A stretch of DNA of 64,000 nucleotides from contig NC_052475.1 in NCBI RefSeq assembly GCF_009730915.1, positions 28,953,016 through 29,017,015 on the forward strand, in the 5' to 3' direction. This document shows positions 58,527 through 64,000 of the stretch, piece by piece. The stretch comes from Dioscorea cayenensis subsp. rotundata. Its lineage: Eukaryota > Streptophyta > Magnoliopsida > Dioscoreales > Dioscoreaceae. Each line of letters begins with the position of its first letter. Positions within the stretch are counted from its first letter, which is position 1. The position numbers and the translations under genes were made by a program. The notes under the pieces are model-generated. The model did no database searches and had not been told where the DNA came from. It saw nothing but the letters and a program-made list of their open reading frames with translations.

Positions 58527-59366
58527 TTAATGGAACTGGGTACCAGAGAAGGTCTGGCCAAAGGACCAGCCTGAAGGAGCAACATTCATGGAGGTCACAG
58601 AGTGACCATCACTGGTTGTCACCTTGAATGACAAGGCCTGGCCATTGAGATAAGTATTGCTCTGCCAGTTTTGTCCCCAGTTTCTAGACATGGGTTCCCA
58701 TTTAGTCTTTGACCCTTTGATCATCACTGCATGCACATCACCTGCAACTCCAACATTAGTAATCAGCACCAAGTTGAAATAGGAGTGACCATTAATGGTG
58801 AACCTTATCCCTCCTTTCTTCCTACATGCAACTCTTCTATAAGAAACAGGGACAATCCCTGCTTTATACTGAGCAATGTGTTGAAAAACAGGTTGGGAGA
58901 GATCAAAATGGTGAAGAGGAGGGTTGCACCATCCACCATCAGTGTTTGAGAGAGAAGGATTAGGAGGACAAAAGTTTGTAGCAGTTATAACAATGGAACC
59001 TGGCAAACACCAGTTGGAATCACTCACACACTTGAGCTCATAACAAGCTCCACAACTGAGTCCATTGTTGAACAGAGCTGTGCTTAGAGCTGCTGTGTTT
59101 GTGCCATACCCTTGGCTGTACAAGTTACCATACCCACAAGCTCCACCTGTGTAAAAACAGAGTGTAAATAAAAACATATACTAGAGTATACTTTTATCAA
59201 GAATAAAAACAGTATATAACATCACACATATATATATACCCATTGTCCCAGAGGCATCACCACCTCCATAAAAGGTGGCATGAGCACTGGTCCAGCCAGC
59301 ATCATAGCCATGAACAGAGGAGAAGAAGAAGAAGGAGAAGATGAAAGAGAGGAAGATGAAAGCCAT
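58527..59366 (-). CDS. Alpha-expansin (EXPA)
   Basis: Exons 59240-59366 and 58527-59146 encode 248 residues, the usual EXPA length. A signal peptide of about 20 residues ([16 protein letters not shown]) directs secretion to the cell wall. Domain 1 (GH45-like) shows [20 protein letters not shown], the conserved cysteines ([22 protein letters not shown]) and the HFDLS motif. Domain 2 follows from about residue 150 with [20 protein letters not shown] and the aromatic/tryptophan surface ([16 protein letters not shown]). Expansins loosen the wall at acid pH without hydrolysis. The single intron in GTMG|GACGYG is a common EXPA position. A TATTTAAT element (59412-59419) and a GA-rich stretch precede the gene. 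The exact EXPA number cannot be assigned. Confidence 0.95.
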
Positions 59367-59899
59367 TGTGGTTTGGTGTATGCAGGAGTAGAGGTTGAGT
59401 TTGGTGGGGGGTGATTAAATAGAAGTGTGGAGAGTGAGAGAGAGAGAGAGAAAGAGGTGACAGTTATATTGGAAAGTGGTAATGGTGAAAAGGTGCATGC
59501 AGCATGGGATGGGGTTGATGGAGGATGAAGGTGGTAGTTTCATACTCTCTGAACAGAGTTAACAGAATGGAAACAACAAAAGTAATACTGTGTAGCAGAG
59601 CCATGTGACTACTCCTTTTTCAACTTCTGATAAAATATTCGTCCAACCCTTTAACTGCTTTTATTTTTAAATAATAATAATAATAATAATAATATTGAAT
59701 CACAATAATCAATAAATCAAGTGTTATCACTAGTCACTATTACTAACTCTTCTGTATAATATACATCTTTTAATCCAATTTTAATATCCTATAATAAACC
59801 GGGTTCTTCTAGTACTGAAATTTCTTAAACTTATATTTCCATTGAAATGTAAATAATTTGTTAGTTGTTTTCCTTGGAAAAAACTAATCTTATAAGGTG
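59367..59899. other. Expansin promoter region and spacer
   Basis: TATTTAAT (minus) lies at 59412-59419 and a (GA)n tract at about 59429-59455. An (AAT)n tract is at about 59671-59695. Nothing else is recognised. Confidence 0.5.
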
Positions 59900-60985
59900 C
59901 TAATTGTTGAGTATATGTAAATAATTGGTCATCCATTTGTTCTGCCTTTTATAACGTTTTTTTCTAAAAAGAATTTTTTGTTTATACTGAGATGGAATTA
60001 AGCTTTCATCTATGACAGAATTAGAACATCCAGTGTCAATAAGTCCTAGTACATCTAGAATCCAGTCATTAATTTGAATTCTACACGGAATTTTTATACT
60101 ATAGATAGGTGTAATCTCTGAGGTTGGGTTTGTTTCAAAATATTCTCCAGTTACTTCACCTAAGTTTTCTTTTATCGTAGATTCTTCTTCTAGGTTTGCT
60201 AGTTGATCTAGTTGTTCTTGGTATATCATCAATGTCAATATGACCAGAAGAAATTAGGTTATATAAGAAGTCTAGATTTACCAGTTGATCTAAGGGAGGT
60301 TCAAGAGTTAATTCATCGAATAAGCTACATTTACTAAATTCTAAAAGGTTTTCATGAGTTTTTTCTTGATATTTAGAAGGAGTTGGATTTTTGCAATTTC
60401 CACAACAAGATTGATTTTTTGCGTCAAAATATTTGGAGGCATATGATAATAAAGGTACTCCTATAAAACTAATTCCAGAGGAAGTTATAGTGCATCCATG
60501 AAAGAAATGTTAGGAAAGTAAGCTTAGCTATCACATTAGCATATAACTCGGAGGAACTTATTGGTTTTATAATCCCCGTTATAGCTAAGCGTATGAACTA
60601 GCTAAGGTTTGGTAAGGTATAGCTTTACTCCCACATTAGTAAAGGTACGGAGGAACTTACTGGCTCTGTAATCCCTACCTTTTACTAAGCGTATGGACAA
60701 GTAAAGGGTTTATACTTACAAAGAATTTTTAAGGAGGTTTTTCAGATATTTGTTGAAGAAACATTAGTCTGGAAAGTCTGTCTGCAAGATCATTATCTTT
60801 TCCTTTTATATGTTCAAAAATAATTTTATAATTTTTATTTAAAATTCTATCTTTAAAAGCCAGCCATCTTCTCTGGCTAATTCTTTTGCTATTTTTATTC
60901 TCAAAATAATATAATTAATTTGAATTTTTTATATTTAGTAAATTGTTATTCATGATAGTTAAATGGCTAGCCATAATATTTGAAT
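59900..60985 (-). mobile_element. Fossil of a pararetrovirus-like (Caulimoviridae-like) or related retroelement
   Basis: On the minus strand, in reading order, there is the end of an RNase H-type domain (signature HIKGKDNDLADRLSR, around 60750-60900), a non-coding interval with two tandem hairpins, a coding remnant with a CCGNC word (around 60250-60430), and a retroviral-type aspartic protease remnant with LIDTGCSNSVID (around 60020-60100). The protease follows the RNase H instead of preceding it, as at a junction of a circular or tandem viral genome with most genes missing. No LTRs are seen nearby, which favours a pararetrovirus over an LTR element, but this is inference. It is broken and incomplete, carrying several breaks; age is unknown. 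Confidence 0.6.
60521..60700. repeat. Tandem pair of hairpins, 100-bp period, compensated stems
   Basis: Unit A (60521-60600) and unit B (60621-60700) share the loop GGAGGAACTTA(T/C)TGG ... TAATCCC and the flank CTAAGCGTATG. Stem arms differ but pair in each unit: A has TTAGCATATAAC (60536-60547) with GTTATAGCTAA (60578-60588); B has TTAGTAAAGGTA (60636-60647) with TACCTTTTACTAA (60676-60688). Each stem has 11-12 pairs with one bulge. See findings. Confidence 0.75.
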
Positions 60986-63204
60986 TTATTGTTATTTATA
61001 ATAATCCAAATATAATATATAAAATTTCATTTTGTAAAAAAATAAAGTATTTCTTAAGAAATTTGAGGGGTTTTAAAAATATATATTTTTAAATTTCGAA
61101 AAGGAAAGAATGGGAGTGGATCAGTACTTAGCCTTATTGCTGGGTCAAAGACTTTAAAAACAAGAAGATCAGTACAACATAAATTATACAAACAAACCAT
61201 CAAATTGAAATACTTTCGCTATAACTTCCCATTAAATTAAGAGGCAATGCAGAGTACCATAGAGATTGTAACCACTCACTAACCATGGTACTGTACTAAC
61301 CACAAGCATTTAAAATACTTAACTGACAGAATCTTTTAACCTGTTCTGCAATCAATCACAAGATTATTTTACTGTTTTTTTTCATTTTTAATTTTAAATC
61401 AAAAGAAATTTAAGCACATAAAACTTTTTAATCAAATCAAACCCAATCAAAATACAGAACTCATAACCCCATTCTAACCAAACCAAATCAAGTCAGTCAA
61501 ACATACAAAGGGACCAAATGGTCCTAACCAAACCAAACCAAACCAAACCAAACCAAAAGAAGAAGCCATGCAGTGTAACCAAGTTACCAACCATGGTAAA
61601 ACATTGAAAGCACAAGAAGAGAATGTGGTTGAGAAAACATCAGAGAAAGCTGATTCATTCTGCTCAACAGTCTTAAATACACATCCCATTAATACAATCT
61701 CTGTGTACTTGCACATGGGCAAGAACAGAAACAGAGCAGAACAGGGGATGGTGTTGTTGATGACACTGTCCTATTAGAAAACAGAAAACCAACCAACCAA
61801 CTCACCTCATTCAATACACACTGCCATGTGTTTCTTGTTCTGTGTTTTCAATTTCCAATCACTTTTTTTTTTTAATTTATGTTTTTTACTTTTTACTGCA
61901 TTTTTCTTTCTCTTTTTGCCATTTTGATTTCCTTTCCTTTCAAATGTTGTGAACTTGCCTTGCAACTTCTTAATCTGATAAGACACAGCAGTGAAGAACT
62001 ATGACACCTCTTTCTTGTTGTGTATTGCTTTATGATCATAAGAAGTTAAATTTTTATTTGTTGTATGGATTTGTTTAATCTTAAAATGAGGGAACAACTC
62101 AATGATGTTTCAATTGAGTTATGCATTAATGGAATGCCTCAACTACCTACTCTTTTGTTTGCTTCTGTTTTATTAGCAACTGGACGATCCTAATTAATTA
62201 AATAAAATGATTATAGGTGTATGTATGTACAATATTGGTCCATTAATTAAATAAATCCTCAAGTTAAAACTGAAGAGTGGTCATTTCAGCTTTTTATTTT
62301 TAATTATATAAATAATTTATTTATATATGTAAAAGTAAATCATTTGAAAATAATTCATAACATGAATATATATATTTATATATGGTTCTTCAGCTTTTTC
62401 ACCCTTGAGATATTTTGGGCTCTGTTTTTTCTCCACCATTTATATTCTCTCTGTTCAAAACTTCAAATGACTCTGATATTTGTCCACAACGAAAACAACC
62501 AAAAAAAGACAGCCTTTTGTTTTCCCAAAGCTCTGGCCCTCACACTCTCTTCACTCCCCATTCAAAATCCTTTTATCATTTTTCTCATCTTTTTATTTAT
62601 TTATTTATTCATTCATTCATTTTTGAAGCCAAAAAAAAAAAACACCGTTGAAATGACCCTTATACTGTTATATTAATTCACTGAAACTAATGCACAACCA
62701 CCTGAATTTCATTGAATACTTTAGCATGAACAAGAAGATGAATAAGAACTTGATTCCATATGATGTTCAATTCAAGAGCAACTCTTCATAGAAATTATTC
62801 TCTTATTAATTATTCTATACAACAAGCTTTATACATTTACAAGTGTAAAGCTGGGAGGAAAATGTGGGGAATAAAGTGAATTGTTTGTTACCATTAGATG
62901 AGAATTTTTAAAGAGAGGTGCCTATGAAATTTGAATCTTCAATTTAAAGGGTAAGGTGGTGGTGACTTTCCAATCTCAAGACTTTTTGACTTAAGAGATA
63001 AAAAGAATCATATATTTGAATTTGAATGGTTCTCATGCATGCTACTGAATAAATTAACACAAACTAATACAAAATTAAACAAACCACATTCACAAAAAAA
63101 GAAGGCTGATAATACAAATATATTACACTAACTAATAAACAATAATGTTACTTTTACCTTTATTTTAATTTAAATAATGTTATTCTTAACCCAAAACTAA
63201 TAAT
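60986..63204. other. Intergenic DNA
   Basis: An (AACCA)n microsatellite lies at about 61526-61557. (TTTA)n/(TTCA)n tracts lie near 62590-62620. Open frames at 61474-61777 and 62344-62676 are low-complexity and resemble no family. No gene is recognised. Confidence 0.5.
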
Positions 63205-63209
63205 GCGGG

Positions 63210-63250
<41 letters not shown>

Positions 63251-63277
63251 CCGCGTGTTCGATCCACGCTCACCGCA
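63205..63277 (+). tRNA. tRNA-Phe (anticodon GAA)
   Basis: 73 nt, GCGGGGATAGCTCAGTTGGG through to CACCGCA. The acceptor arm GCGGGGA pairs with the 3' end TCACCGC with one weak position, the anticodon loop is CTGAAGA, and the T-loop is TTCGATC. It differs from the usual plant nuclear tRNA-Phe by about one base in the variable region. A T-run at about 63291 can act as the Pol III terminator. CCA is not encoded, as in nuclear genes. Confidence 0.97.
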
Positions 63278-63353
63278 TTTAAAAATTTCTTTTTTAAAAA
63301 ATAATTTTTTGGTTTTTAAAAGAAAAACAAATTATTCTATAAATAATTAAAAA

Positions 63354-63425
63354 TGCCCCCATGCAGGATCGAACTACAGACCTTCAGTTTACAAGACTGA
63401 CGCTCTACCACTGAGCTATAGGGGC
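63354..63425 (-). tRNA. tRNA-Thr (anticodon UGU)
   Basis: 72 nt on the minus strand, GCCCCTATAGCTCAGTGGTA ... TGGGGGCA. The anticodon stem is TCAGT/ACTGA around CTTGTAA, the T-loop is TTCGATC, and the discriminator base is A. TTTTT directly follows the 3' end as terminator. Its 3' end faces that of tRNA-Phe, 76 bp away. Confidence 0.95.
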
Positions 63426-64000
63426 TAAATTATATTAGATTATTAACAGTATCAAATTTGTAAGCTATTATGGTTTAGTAGCAAGAGATAAGCTTATTGA
63501 GTTATTATATTATATTATTACTAAATATATATCATGTCGGCCTCATGAAAATTCTTATTAGATAAAAAGTCTCACTAGTGCCAATAATTATTTGTTATAT
63601 GAGGGGACAAAGTCAGTATAAATATTGTAAAGTACAACTGTTCAAGTGTGCTTATCCCTCACGCATCAGTAATATTTGTAATTAAAACAAAAAAATAAAA
63701 ATAAAAATAAATCATACTGGCTTGAGGATGAGGAGAAGGACTTGCTTTAACCTATAGTTGTTTAATATATTAATCGAGAGTCTTCAGTCTTGTATCGCGT
63801 GTGCAATCTCAACGATAATAAATGAACACATCTTATCACAAGTTTTCTTCTACTTGTTTCTCACCATTCCATAAGTTATACATCATATCCAGTTCCAAAG
63901 TCTTACTTACAATCAATCAATCAATCAATCCATTGTGACGTGACACTCCAAATATATTTAAGTGAAAATTGCCAAAAACCCCTACTAACTTCGCTTAAAT
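63426..64000. other. AT-rich spacer, nothing recognised
   Basis: Apart from an (AATC)n tract near 63911-63930 nothing is seen. Confidence 0.5.

Noticed and set aside
60521-60700. Hammerhead or twister ribozyme
   Set aside because: Neither the CTGATGA...GAAA core nor the twister consensus is present, so the hairpin pair is left unassigned.
1-64000. CRISPR arrays, operons, bacterial-type features
   Set aside because: This is plant nuclear DNA; no regularly spaced identical short repeats with unique spacers were seen.

Overview
This is nuclear DNA of a flowering plant. The genes have spliceosomal introns, the proteins are plant-specific families (PSI antenna protein, alpha-expansin, R2R3-MYB, Dof, DYW-type PPR), coding GC is moderate, and the intergenic DNA is AT-rich with many (AT)n and (AAT)n tracts and nested transposons. 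Coding GC is too low for a grass. A non-grass monocot such as a yam is my guess, but the sequence alone does not prove it. The window contains one run of exactly 1000 N (47674-48673).

Layout. 1-9 kb is a transposon-rich edge: one LTR of a minus-strand LTR element running off the left side, a 2.8 kb solo LTR with a 5-bp target duplication, a 1.4 kb Mutator-like element with long inverted ends and a perfect 10-bp duplication, and a 5'-truncated LINE carrying a hAT-type MITE. From 11 kb genes appear every few kb: MYB subgroup 1 (-), ribosomal protein eL34 (+), an APY6-like apyrase with a GC-AG intron (-), an EMB514/DCL-domain protein (+), an S-like RNase T2 (+), an organellar uL18-like ribosomal protein (-), a PSY-type sulfated-peptide precursor (-), a short CDF-type Dof factor (+), a calmodulin-like protein (+), an EMB2744-like DYW PPR protein (-), a lipoate-protein-ligase-like gene beside the gap (+), MYB subgroup 21 (-), Lhca4 (-) and an alpha-expansin (-). 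The right end holds a fossil of a pararetrovirus-like element with two tandem hairpins in it, then convergent tRNA-Phe(GAA) and tRNA-Thr(UGU) genes.

The genes do not form a pathway. They are an ordinary mix of plastid, translation, cell-wall and regulatory functions, each with its own promoter. Exon boundaries were set by hand from reading frame, GT/AG signals and remembered family sequences; the phases add up in every model.

Most worth a second look: (1) a pair of tandem hairpins at 60521-60700 with conserved loops but different, still-paired stems; (2) a three-exon PSY peptide gene too short to be seen by ORF length; (3) the lipoate-ligase-like gene, which appears frameshifted at both ends and lies next to a gap whose two edges carry the same 11 bases; (4) the apyrase GC-AG intron; (5) a scrambled filler-DNA patch upstream of the uL18 gene.
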